In this document: positions 7,150-13,482 of the stretch, piece after piece | Position numbering within the stretch: the first letter of the stretch is position 1 | Layout of the letters: every line of letters begins with the position of its first letter | Origin: Bacilli bacterium | GTDB lineage: Bacteria > Bacillota_I > Bacilli_A > RF39 > UBA660 | Length of the DNA: 15,794 bases | Reading direction: 5' to 3' | Assembly: GCA_028703035.1 (NCBI GenBank) | Contig: JAQVNR010000029.1 | Span: forward strand, 1-15,794 | Translations under genes and position numbers: made by a program | The notes under the pieces: model-generated | The model's database searches: none | What the model was told of the DNA's origin: nothing | The model's input: the letters and a program-made list of their open reading frames with translations, nothing else

Positions 7150-7961
7150 ATCCAATAATTTTTTCTATAGGCGGTTTTGATTTAAGATGGTATAGTGTAA
7201 CAATGCTTATAGCGGTAATTGTTGGAGTTAGTCTTATTCAAAAAGAAGCAAGAAAATTTAATATCGAAAATGATTTTGTTTTTAATATGATTTTTTGGAC
7301 GATAATATTTGGTCTAATAGGTGCTAGACTTTATTTTGTTATATTTAACTGGGAATATTTTAATGCAAATTTAAGCGAAATATTTAAAACTTGGGAAGGC
7401 GGTCTTGCTATTCATGGTAGCATCATTGCCGGATTAATTACTATTTATGTTTATTGTAAAAAATATAAAGCAAGATTTTCTCGTTATTTAGATTTTATAG
7501 CTGTACCATTTCTCCTTGCCCAAGCAATAGGTAGGTGGGGCAATTTTTTTAATAGTGAAGCACATGGGGTTGCCACAACAGCGGCTCATTTAAAAAGTTT
7601 ATTTATTCCTAATTTTATAATTGAAGGAATGAAAATAGATGGTGTTTATTATACACCAACATTTTTATTTGAATCTTTGGCTTGCTTACTTTTGTTTTTA
7701 TTATTTTTAGTTGTTAGAAGAGGAAAATATACTAAAGTTGGCACAATGTCCGGATTATATTTAATTGGTTATGGAGGCATTCGTTTCTTTATTGAAATGA
7801 GTAGGACTGATGCTCTTTTACTAGGCGGATTTAAAATTGCTCAAATAGTTTCAATTATTATGATAGTAATTGGGATTGTTATAATTACAATAAATTCAAG
7901 AAAAAGCAAGTTTGAAGATTTATATAATGATAAAAATAATGTTGATCAGGTGATGTTCTAA
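7146..7961 (+). CDS. lgt: Prolipoprotein diacylglyceryl transferase
   Basis: Lgt moves a diacylglyceryl group from phosphatidylglycerol onto the lipobox cysteine of prelipoproteins, the first step of lipoprotein maturation, in the cytoplasmic membrane. The 271-residue length is typical. Conserved pieces are FDLRWYSV near the N-terminus, GGLAIHGSIIAG (residues 85-96) with His90, the Lgt signature IGRWGNFFNSEAHG (128-141) with Arg130 and Asn133, and YGGIRFFIEMSRTD (209-222) with the essential arginine region. Several hydrophobic helices lie between them. It overlaps the preceding gene by ATGA and shares one base with the next start (TAATG), so the three genes form one operon. In Bacillus hprK sits just before lgt; here that gene is missing from this place. 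Confidence 0.97.
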   Translation: MNPIIFSIGGFDLRWYSVTMLIAVIVGVSLIQKEARKFNIENDFVFNMIFWTIIFGLIGARLYFVIFNWEYFNANLSEIFKTWEGGLAIHGSIIAGLITIYVYCKKYKARFSRYLDFIAVPFLLAQAIGRWGNFFNSEAHGVATTAAHLKSLFIPNFIIEGMKIDGVYYTPTFLFESLACLLLFLLFLVVRRGKYTKVGTMSGLYLIGYGGIRFFIEMSRTDALLLGGFKIAQIVSIIMIVIGIVIITINSRKSKFEDLYNDKNNVDQVMF

Positions 7962-8821
7962 TGTATGATTTAATTATTATTGGCTTAGGACCAGCTGGTA
8001 TTAATGCTGGTATATATGCCAAAAGAAGCAAATTAAATGTCTTATTAATTGAAAAAGAAACTCCTGGGGGAAAATTAAATAGCATAAATAAAATTGATAA
8101 TTACTTAGGGGCAATTGATTTAACCGGGCCAGAGCTAGCAACTACTTTTTATAAACAAATTAGAGCCTTGAAGCCGGAAATAAAACTTGAAGAAGTCATA
8201 GATATAAAAGAAAAAGATGATTTTAAAGAAGTTATTACTAATAAAGCAACATATTGCTCTAAAACTGTAATCATCTCATCAGGTAGTGGGCAAAAAAAAC
8301 TTCAAGGATTTGAAAGTATCCAAAATATCAGCTACTGTGCATTGTGTGATGCAAACCTTTATGAAAATAAAGATGTAGTATTAATTGGTAATAATTTTAA
8401 GGCTATTGAAGAGGCTAAATATTTAAGCAAGATTGTTAATAAATTATATTTTATTTATGAAGGTAAAAAAATAGATTTAAAACTTGATAATGTTGAAATT
8501 ATTTACGATGAAGTAGTAAAAGATATAAAAATAGAAAATAATTTAATAAAAGAAGTGATTTTGAAAAATAGTAATCTTATAGTTAGTGGAATTTTTGTTA
8601 GTTTAGGTAGTGGTCCATCATCATCTTTTGCAGAAAACCTTGGAATAACTGATGAAAAGGGATTTATTACAGTTAATGAAAATCAGGAAACAACTATTCC
8701 TGGTATTTATGCTTGTGGCGATATTGTTAAAAAAGCTGTTTATCAAATAATAAATGCAGCAAGTGAGGGTGCTATTGGGGCTATTAATGCTGGCAAATAT
8801 ATCCGGAACAAATCAAGATAA
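7961..8821 (+). CDS. Thioredoxin reductase-like flavoprotein, NADPH motifs degenerate
   Basis: The 286-residue protein has the thioredoxin reductase fold. An FAD motif IIGLGPAGINAGIYA lies at residues 6-20, PGGKL at 35-39, the redox pair CALC at Cys126/Cys129, and the C-terminal FAD motif IYACGDIV (249-256) with AASEGAIGA. The NADPH domain is odd. Where NADPH-dependent enzymes have GGGxSA, this reads GNNFKA (143-148); where they have HRRxxxR, it reads YEGKK (166-170). That domain is also shortened; NADPH enzymes are about 310 residues. Ferredoxin-dependent flavin thioredoxin reductases of clostridia lack the same two motifs, so this may take electrons from ferredoxin. AGGTGAT is an excellent ribosome binding site before the ATG. 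A trxB homologue next to lgt is normal in Bacillota. The family is firm; the electron donor is inferred. Confidence 0.88.
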   Translation: MYDLIIIGLGPAGINAGIYAKRSKLNVLLIEKETPGGKLNSINKIDNYLGAIDLTGPELATTFYKQIRALKPEIKLEEVIDIKEKDDFKEVITNKATYCSKTVIISSGSGQKKLQGFESIQNISYCALCDANLYENKDVVLIGNNFKAIEEAKYLSKIVNKLYFIYEGKKIDLKLDNVEIIYDEVVKDIKIENNLIKEVILKNSNLIVSGIFVSLGSGPSSSFAENLGITDEKGFITVNENQETTIPGIYACGDIVKKAVYQIINAASEGAIGAINAGKYIRNKSR

Positions 8822-8834
8822 ATCTTGATTTTTT
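8810..8834 (+). terminator. Rho-independent terminator overlapping the end of the reductase gene
   Basis: AAATCAAGAT (8810-8819) and ATCTTGATTT (8822-8831) are perfectly complementary, followed by T to 8834. The TAA stop lies in the loop. It ends the yvlD-lgt-reductase operon. Confidence 0.92.
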
Positions 8835-8839
8835 GTAAT

Positions 8840-8868
8840 TTTACTTTTAAAAATATATATGATATATT
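8840..8868 (+). promoter_or_regulatory. Putative promoter for rlmB-sigH
   Basis: TTTACT (8840-8845), 17 bases, TATATT (8863-8868) with TGa before it (extended -10). It lies directly after a terminator. It would give a leader of about 165 bases to the preferred rlmB start; that leader contains a 12-codon ORF (8886-8924). Confidence 0.6.
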
Positions 8869-9042
8869 CTAAATCAGGTATTTTTATGAATAAGGAAAGT
8901 GCGTTAGCCCCAAATTATCAATAAACCCATGTTTTTTGAACACGGTTTAAAAAAGTATAACATTTTTGATAATGTAATGGATAACCAAACGCAAAATGGC
9001 GATGCTTATTTTAGAATTAATGGAAAGAGTAGTAGAGATAAG

Positions 9043-9714
9043 ATGAAAGTATGTGGAAAAAATGTATTTAAAGAATTAGATATAACTAAAATTAAAAAGA
9101 TATATTTAGCTAAGAATTTTAAAGATACAAACATTTTAAAATTTATTAAAGATAATGATTTAAAATATGTTTTAACTGATAGCTTTTTAATGAATAAAAT
9201 GATTCCTAATAATCAAGGAATAATAATTGATATTCATGAGTATAACTATGGGACTTTAGATGATATAAAAGAAGATAATTTAGTTTTAATATTAGACCAT
9301 TTAGAAGATCCTCATAACTTTGGGGCTATAATCCGTACATGTGAGGCACGAGGTGTAAAAAATATAATTATACCGAAGGACCGCTCAGTAGGTGTTAGCG
9401 AAACTGTTATGAAAACAAGTGCTGGAGCTTTAGCAAATGTTAATATTATTATGGTTAGTAATTTGGTTAGAGCAATAAACCATTTAAAAAACAAAAATTA
9501 TTTTATTTATGTAGCTGAGGCAGGTGGACAAAACTTCGCGCAAGTTGATTATGCAAATAAAATATGTTTAGTAATTGGTAGTGAAGGTTTTGGAGTATCA
9601 CCTATAGTTAAGAAAAATAGTGATGTAATAATTTCGATACCGATGTCTGGAAAAATTAATAGTTTAAACGCATCAGTTGCCGCAGGAATATTATTGTTTG
9701 GGGTGGATAAGTAA
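9043..9714 (+). CDS. rlmB: TrmH/SPOUT-family 23S rRNA 2'-O-methyltransferase (RlmB-like)
   Basis: A SPOUT methyltransferase that uses S-adenosylmethionine to 2'-O-methylate a ribose, most likely G2251 of 23S rRNA. The three SPOUT motifs are clear: DHLEDPHNFGAIIRTCEA (about 9295-9348), LVIGSEGFGVSPIV (about 9568-9609) and IPMSGKINSLNASVAAGILL (about 9637-9696), which form the trefoil knot and cofactor pocket. The N-terminal L30e-like part starts VCGKNVFKELDITKIKKIYLA, which matches the family start, so I place the start at the ATG at 9043. The frame is open to an ATG at 8929, but those 38 residues do not look like the family and neither ATG has a strong ribosome binding site. The sigma gene follows with no gap. 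The order rlmB, sigH is the Bacillota one. RlmB rather than another TrmH subgroup is inferred from that context. Confidence 0.88.
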   Translation: MKVCGKNVFKELDITKIKKIYLAKNFKDTNILKFIKDNDLKYVLTDSFLMNKMIPNNQGIIIDIHEYNYGTLDDIKEDNLVLILDHLEDPHNFGAIIRTCEARGVKNIIIPKDRSVGVSETVMKTSAGALANVNIIMVSNLVRAINHLKNKNYFIYVAEAGGQNFAQVDYANKICLVIGSEGFGVSPIVKKNSDVIISIPMSGKINSLNASVAAGILLFGVDK

Positions 9715-10308
9715 GTGGAGTATAACGATATTGAATTAGTGCATTTAGTAAGTGAACAAGATGAAGTTGCAAAAGATGCTTTATATAAAAAATATAATTA
9801 TATAATTGATATTATTATGGCAAAATATAAAAAAGTTTTTTATGTTTTAAATATGGATGTTAATGAAGTAAGACAAGATGCAATGCTTGCATTCTCTGAT
9901 GCCTTGGTCAGATATTCAAATGAAAAAGATACATCCCTTGCTACATTTATATCTTTAGTAATTGAAAGAAAAGTTCAAAACTGTATTCGCTCAGCTGATA
10001 CTATTAAAAATAAAAAGTATAATGAAAGATATAGTTTAGATTATGAGTATGAAGCTTTTAATAAACCGCTCTTAGAAATAATCGGTGATGCAGATGCTGA
10101 CCCCTTAGTTAAAATATCTTCAAAAGAAACATACAATGAATTAACTAGTAAAATCAAAGGCTTACTATCTCCATTTGAATATGAAGTATATGAACTATTA
10201 ATAAGTGGATTTACTTATACAGATATAGCTAAAATACTTGAAAAAGAACCCAAACAAATAGATAATACAATTCAAAGATTAAGAACTAAAATCAAAGAAC
10301 TAATATAA
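9715..10308 (+). CDS. Sigma-70 family RNA polymerase sigma factor, SigH-like
   Basis: This 197-residue protein has the two domains of small sigma-70 factors. Region 2 covers about residues 10-95 (DALYKKYNYIIDIIMAKY, then DVNEVRQDAMLAFSDALVRY and TSLATFISLVIERKVQNCIR). Region 4 is the helix-turn-helix LLSPFEYEVYELLISGFTYT followed by DIAKILEKEPKQIDNTIQRLRTKIK (about 151-195). The position between rlmB and secE-nusG is where Bacillota carry sigH, whose product directs competence and stationary-phase genes in Bacillus. The start is GTG directly after the rlmB TAA, with a purine-rich GGGGTGG upstream, so translation is coupled. There is no anti-sigma gene beside it. What it controls in this organism cannot be read from the window. 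Confidence 0.88.
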   Translation: MEYNDIELVHLVSEQDEVAKDALYKKYNYIIDIIMAKYKKVFYVLNMDVNEVRQDAMLAFSDALVRYSNEKDTSLATFISLVIERKVQNCIRSADTIKNKKYNERYSLDYEYEAFNKPLLEIIGDADADPLVKISSKETYNELTSKIKGLLSPFEYEVYELLISGFTYTDIAKILEKEPKQIDNTIQRLRTKIKELI

Positions 10309-10324
10309 GGAGGTATTAGAAACA

Positions 10325-10592
10325 ATGTCTTTAGAAGAAAAAACAGGTCAATTATTTTTTGCAAAGATCTGATGCTTCAGAAGGAAGAAATATTGATACT
10401 ACTAAAAATTCTAATCTTTAAAAAACAGATAGAAATAAAATACCAACAATATAACCGAAATGAAGGCAATCTTAAACTATTACAAAACTGATGAAATTAT
10501 TACCAATAAGAAGTATGCTTATTGATGAAAAAATAAATGAATCAACAAAAAGAATCTTAGGTGTAAAAGTTGACAGAGGTATTATTAAATAA
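10325..10592 (+). pseudogene. Relic of a glycoside hydrolase family 3 (NagZ-like) gene
   Basis: The 383 bases between the sigma gene and secE hold a decayed GH3 beta-N-acetylhexosaminidase. An intact AAGGAGG and ATG (10325) begin MSLEEKTGQLFFA, the typical GH3 start; the reading frame then shifts by one base near 10364. At 10451-10495 another frame reads ITEMKAILNYYKTDE, resembling the family's ITDDLxMKAI-NYY region. A third frame ending at the TAA at 10590-10592 gives LLPI and DEKINESTKRILGVKVDRGI, the GH3 C-terminal block. The roughly 300 residues that should lie between are gone. A live gene would trim muropeptides or amino sugars. rpmG (L33) often sits at this spot in Bacillota and is not seen; the piece at 10365-10421 weakly recalls L33 (RNIDTTKN) but lacks its cysteines. 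Confidence 0.72.
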
Positions 10593-10611
10593 TTTTGTTT
10601 TCGAAAAAAAC

Positions 10612-10640
10612 TTGTAAAAGTTAAATGCTTATGCTATATT
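10612..10640 (+). promoter_or_regulatory. SigA promoter for secE-nusG
   Basis: TTGTAA (10612-10617), 17 bases, TATATT (10635-10640) preceded by TGc (extended -10). The start point would be near 10647, with a short weak hairpin AAGCAC / GTGTTT (10647-10664) in the leader. GAGGTGG before the secE ATG is the ribosome binding site. Confidence 0.82.
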
Positions 10641-10691
10641 ATATGTAAGCACAAGAAAGTGTTTTTATTTTGAACTAAAAGAGGTGGATTT

Positions 10692-10892
10692 ATGGTGAAA
10701 AAACCAGTAAAGAAATATGCGGAAAAAACATATTTTCAAGAAATTAAAGAAGAATTAAAGAAAGTAAAATGGGCGATAAAAGAAGCGATGTTTAAATATA
10801 CAATTGCAACTATTATATTTATAGTAGTATTTGGTTTATATTTCTATGGACTAGACTTTTTATTTTCATGGTTTAAAGGGATTGTTAGCTAA
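10692..10892 (+). CDS. secE: Protein translocase subunit SecE
   Basis: A 66-residue single-span SecE of the short Gram-positive type, which clamps SecY in the SecYEG export channel. The amphipathic cytoplasmic helix with the conserved FQEIKEELKKVKWAIKEAM lies at about residues 16-34. The membrane helix is at about 37-62 (YTIATIIFIVVFGLYFYGLDF). The ATG at 10692 has GAGGTGG five bases upstream; the GTG right after it encodes residue 2. Its TAA shares one base with the nusG ATG, so the two are coupled as in most Bacillota. Confidence 0.95.
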   Translation: MVKKPVKKYAEKTYFQEIKEELKKVKWAIKEAMFKYTIATIIFIVVFGLYFYGLDFLFSWFKGIVS

Positions 10893-11428
10893 TGGAAAAA
10901 TTATGGTACGTTGTTAATACTTACAGTGGACATGAAAGTAAAGTAAAAGAAAAATTAGAAATGCGTTCTGAATCAATGGGATTTCAAGACTATATTTATC
11001 GAGTGATTGTCCCAGAGGAAACTGTAAAAGAAACCTTAAAAGATGGTAGTATTAAAGAAAAACAAAAAAAGATGTTTCCGGGTTATATATTAGTTGAAAT
11101 GATTATGACTGATGAGGCATGGTACGTTGTTCGTAACACACCGGGAGTCACAGGTTTTATTGGATCAAGTGGTAAAGGGGCAAAACCAACACCGCTACTT
11201 CCGCAAGAGATAGACCGGATACTTGCTAATATGGGAATGACACGCATTGATGCTGATGTCGAATTAGCAATTGGATCAAAAGTTACAATTATTGATGGAC
11301 CATTTAATGGTATGATTGGTTCAGTTAGTAATTTAGATTTAGAAAAAAGTCGTTTAACAGTTTTAATAGATTTATTTGGTCAAGAAACACCTGTTGAAGT
11401 AGAGCTTTTCCAAGTTAGTAAAATTTAA
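10892..11428 (+). CDS. nusG: Transcription termination/antitermination factor NusG
   Basis: NusG binds RNA polymerase and the ribosome and controls pausing and termination. The NGN domain begins WYVVNTYSGHESKVKEKLEM (residues 5-24) and includes KMFPGYILVEM and VRNTPGVTGFIG. The KOW domain is visible as GSKVTIIDGPFNGMIGSV (about 129-146). The length of 178 residues is standard. The start overlaps the secE stop by one base; AAAGGGA upstream supplies the ribosome binding site. A strong terminator begins at its stop codon, so the secE-nusG transcript ends here, separate from the ribosomal protein genes. Confidence 0.97.
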   Translation: MEKLWYVVNTYSGHESKVKEKLEMRSESMGFQDYIYRVIVPEETVKETLKDGSIKEKQKKMFPGYILVEMIMTDEAWYVVRNTPGVTGFIGSSGKGAKPTPLLPQEIDRILANMGMTRIDADVELAIGSKVTIIDGPFNGMIGSVSNLDLEKSRLTVLIDLFGQETPVEVELFQVSKI

Positions 11429-11450
11429 GATAGAAACTCTATCTTTTTTT
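11427..11450 (+). terminator. Rho-independent terminator after nusG
   Basis: AAGATAGA (11427-11434) pairs with TCTATCTT (11438-11445) around a 3-base loop, followed by T to 11450. It overlaps the last base pair of the nusG stop codon. Confidence 0.93.
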
Positions 11451-11499
11451 CATTTATCAATAAGAATATGGTATTATGTTGTCGAAAGAAAATACATGT

Positions 11500-11946
11500 A
11501 TGGCAAAAATTATTGAAATTAATGAAGACGTCGTATCAATCGGTGAAGATAGTGGCGGAATTAAAGAAGTTAGAATAAGTGATCTTAATTTTATTCCTGT
11601 ATTAGGAGATGCAGTAGAAATCTATTCGAGCGAAAACAAATTGGTTATTACGAAAAAAGAAACGAAAAAGTTAGAACATGAGAAAGATTTAAATTCTGGG
11701 ATTAACATTAACTTAAGTAATAATCAAAGTAATAATCAACCAAATGCTCAGCCGGTATATATTATCGACAATAAGAAAGTTGTTAATAAATTGGTTTATT
11801 GTTTACTTGCTTTTTTCTTAGGAGGATTAGGAATACATAGATTATATGCCGGTAAAATCACTTCGGGAATATTATTTATTTTATTTTTTTGGACATTTAT
11901 CCCTGCATTCATCGCGTTGATTGATTTTTCTGATTGCAATTTTTAA
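11500..11946 (+). CDS. TM2-domain membrane protein, frameshifted near its end
   Basis: The N-terminal part (MAKIIEINEDVVSIGEDSGG, then IKEVRISDLNFIPVLGDAVE) is the small beta domain found in many gut Bacillota TM2 proteins. An Asn/Gln-rich linker covers about residues 66-85. The TM2 domain follows, with two membrane helices (about 98-112 and 121-143) joined by the GGLGIHRLYAGK turn. Function is unknown. Family members end IIAL...ADENGNIVV; here the frame ends FSDCNF, while the expected ending lies in another frame (11930-11980). The cause looks like one extra T in the run at 11925-11929. An ATG at 11476 is also in frame, but the family start favours 11500. No good ribosome binding site precedes either. 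It separates nusG from rplK, which are usually adjacent. Confidence 0.82.
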   Translation: MAKIIEINEDVVSIGEDSGGIKEVRISDLNFIPVLGDAVEIYSSENKLVITKKETKKLEHEKDLNSGININLSNNQSNNQPNAQPVYIIDNKKVVNKLVYCLLAFFLGGLGIHRLYAGKITSGILFILFFWTFIPAFIALIDFSDCNF

Positions 11947-11980
11947 AAGTTCAGATGAAAATGGTAATATTATTGTTTAA
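11930..11980 (+). pseudogene. Out-of-frame C-terminal end of the TM2 protein
   Basis: Read in the next frame this stretch gives LIAIFKSSDENGNIIV and then TAA (11978-11980), the usual ending of TM2-domain proteins (second helix end plus a DENGNIxV tail). Deleting one T from the five at 11925-11929 joins it to the upstream frame as ALIDFLIAIFKSSDENG. Confidence 0.8.
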
Positions 11981-12007
11981 TTCTAAGTATTAACACATTA
12001 AAATTAC

Positions 12008-12036
12008 TTGATAATCTAGGATACCTGTGCTAATAT
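12008..12036 (+). promoter_or_regulatory. SigA promoter for rplK-rplA
   Basis: TTGATA (12008-12013), 17 bases, TAATAT (12031-12036) with TGc before it (extended -10). The start point would be near 12043. The leader begins with an imperfect hairpin, GCAGTTATA with TATAAGCTGC (12045-12070). Confidence 0.82.
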
Positions 12037-12075
12037 CTTAATTGCAGTTATATATTTATTTATAAGCTGCAGTTA

Positions 12076-12107
12076 AGTGGGAGGGAAGCGGATTAGCCCG
12101 TACCACT
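12076..12107 (+). promoter_or_regulatory. Putative L1-binding translational operator in the rplK leader
   Basis: AGTGG (12076-12080) pairs with CCACT (12103-12107) and GGG (12083-12085) with CCC (12097-12099), leaving an asymmetric inner loop GA / GTA. The L1 site of 23S rRNA has the same pattern, GGUGGGAGG with UACCACC. Ribosomal protein L1 is known to repress the L11-L1 mRNA through such a mimic. The hairpin ends about 20 bases before the rplK ribosome binding site, which fits translational control. Confidence 0.7.
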
Positions 12108-12139
12108 AAGCGAAAATAATTTGAAAGGAAGTGTTTTTC

Positions 12140-12727
12140 GTGGCAAAAGAAATCGTAAAAAAATTAAAATTACAAATTCCCGCAGGCAAAGCTACCCCAG
12201 CTCCACCAGTTGGAACTGTGCTTGGACCAGCAGGAATTAATTCTCAAGAGTTCTGTACTAAGTTCAACGATGCATCTAAAGAAATGATGGGCGATATTGT
12301 TCCAGTTGAAATTACTTTATATAATGATCGTAGTTATGACTTTGTAATTAAAACTCCACCAGCATCATTTTTACTAAAGAAAGCAGCAAAGATTGACAAA
12401 GCAAGTAAAAAAGGTGCGAATGAAATTGCAGCAACTATTTCAAAAGATGATTTACGTAAAATTGCTGAAACAAAGATGCCAGATTTAAATGCATATACTG
12501 TTGAAGAAGCGATGAATATCATTGAAGGAACTGCTCGTAATATGGGAATTGCTATTAAAGGCGTTAACGACGCTGAACTTGCAGCGCAAGCAGCAGAAGC
12601 AGCAGAAGCCGAAAAAGAAATTGCAAAACGTGAAGCAGAAATTGCTGAAATGGAAGCAAGAATTGAAGAAGCAAATGCTGAAACAACTGAAGACGAAACA
12701 ATTGAAGAAGAAAACAAAGAAATATAA
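12140..12727 (+). CDS. rplK: Ribosomal protein L11 with a long acidic C-terminal tail
   Basis: L11 binds the GTPase-associated centre of 23S rRNA. The core (residues 1-141) is orthodox: KLKLQIPAGKATPAPPVGTV then LGPAGINSQEF, TPPASFLLKKAA, and the closing EGTARNMGIAIKG. L11 usually ends here at about 141 residues. This one continues for some 54 residues, first an Ala/Glu/Lys-rich helical stretch (AAQAAEAAEAEKEIAKREAE, IAEMEARIEEA), then a strongly acidic end (TTEDETIEEENKEI). The tail may form a charged single helix or coiled coil. The start is the GTG at 12140 with AAAGGAAG upstream; the in-frame GTG at 12131 is too close to that site. It is followed by rplA after 35 bases. Confidence 0.95.
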   Translation: MAKEIVKKLKLQIPAGKATPAPPVGTVLGPAGINSQEFCTKFNDASKEMMGDIVPVEITLYNDRSYDFVIKTPPASFLLKKAAKIDKASKKGANEIAATISKDDLRKIAETKMPDLNAYTVEEAMNIIEGTARNMGIAIKGVNDAELAAQAAEAAEAEKEIAKREAEIAEMEARIEEANAETTEDETIEEENKEI

Positions 12728-12762
12728 TCCGCAAAAATCTACCACGATTGGAGGAAAGACTA

Positions 12763-13458
12763 ATGAAAAAAGGAAAAAAATATGTGGAAGCTTCTAAATT
12801 AGTTGATAAGTCTAAGACTTATGAACTAGATGAAGCAATTAAATTAGCAAAACAAACTAGTATAACTAAGTTTGATGCAACTATTGAGGTTGCAATGAAT
12901 TTAAACATTGATACTAAAAAAGCTGGCGAACAACTAAGAGGTTCGGTAGTCCTACCTAACGGAACTGGAAAAACATCAAAAATATTAGTTATTGCTAAAG
13001 GCGAGGCAGCAGAAGCAGCTAAAAAAGCTGGAGCAGACTACGTTGGAGAACTTGAATTGATAGAAAAAATTGAAAAAGAAAATTGGTTTGATTTTGATAT
13101 AATTATTGCTACTCCAGAAATGATGCCAGCTCTTGGTAAAATTGGTAAAATTTTAGGACCAAAAGGATTAATGCCTAACCCTAAAACTGGAACAGTTACG
13201 TCTGCACCAGACAAAGTTGTTGAAGATGTAAAAAAAGGTATGATTGAATACCGGGCTGATTCTTATGGAAACATTCATTCTGCATTAGGCAAAGTATCAT
13301 TTGCTGATAAAGCAATTAAAGAAAACCTAACATATTTTATTAATACTATTATTAAAAATAAACCAATAAGTGTTAAAGGAAAGTTTATTAAAAACATTTC
13401 AATTAGCACAACAATGGGTCCAGGAATTAAAATAAACTTAGATTCTTTTGACAACTAA
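12763..13458 (+). CDS. rplA: Ribosomal protein L1
   Basis: L1 forms the mobile L1 stalk at the tRNA exit site and is the likely repressor of its own operon through the hairpin at 12076. Conserved pieces of the 231-residue protein include MKKGKKYVEASKLVDKSKTY, the LRGSVVLPNGTGK loop, DIIIATPEMMPALGKIGKIL, LGPKGLMPNPKTGTVT, the YRADSYGNIHSALGKVSF region and the C-terminal STTMGPGIKI. The ATG at 12763 has GGAGG at 12750-12754; an in-frame TTG at 12748 lies on that site and is not the start. The last codons contain the -35 box of the rplJ promoter. Confidence 0.97.
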   Translation: MKKGKKYVEASKLVDKSKTYELDEAIKLAKQTSITKFDATIEVAMNLNIDTKKAGEQLRGSVVLPNGTGKTSKILVIAKGEAAEAAKKAGADYVGELELIEKIEKENWFDFDIIIATPEMMPALGKIGKILGPKGLMPNPKTGTVTSAPDKVVEDVKKGMIEYRADSYGNIHSALGKVSFADKAIKENLTYFINTIIKNKPISVKGKFIKNISISTTMGPGIKINLDSFDN

Positions 13459-13476
13459 TAAATAATATTATATAAT
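13448..13476 (+). promoter_or_regulatory. Perfect consensus SigA promoter for rplJ-rplL
   Basis: TTGACA (13448-13453), exactly 17 bases, TATAAT (13471-13476): both hexamers match consensus at all positions. The -35 lies inside the last rplA codons. The start point falls near 13483, directly ahead of the L10 leader. Confidence 0.92.
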
Positions 13477-13482
13477 AATCTA

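Noticed and set aside
10361..10380. TGA as a possible tryptophan codon, as in Mollicutes
   Set aside because: The TGA here lies in a decayed gene, the yvlD-type gene uses TGA as its stop, and conserved tryptophans are encoded by TGG.
10365..10421. Decayed rpmG (L33) suggested by RNIDTTKN and by location
   Set aside because: The zinc cysteines are missing, and the surrounding fragments fit glycoside hydrolase family 3 better; kept as an alternative only.
12334..12745. Open frames on the minus strand opposite rplK
   Set aside because: They are shadows of the Ala/Glu-rich L11 tail; the translations are low-complexity (Ser/Ala/Phe) and have no start context.
12522..12797. Lysine-rich plus-strand frame spanning the rplK-rplA junction
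   Set aside because: It is the second frame of the repetitive rplK tail and of the rplA start; the product is only K/Q-rich.
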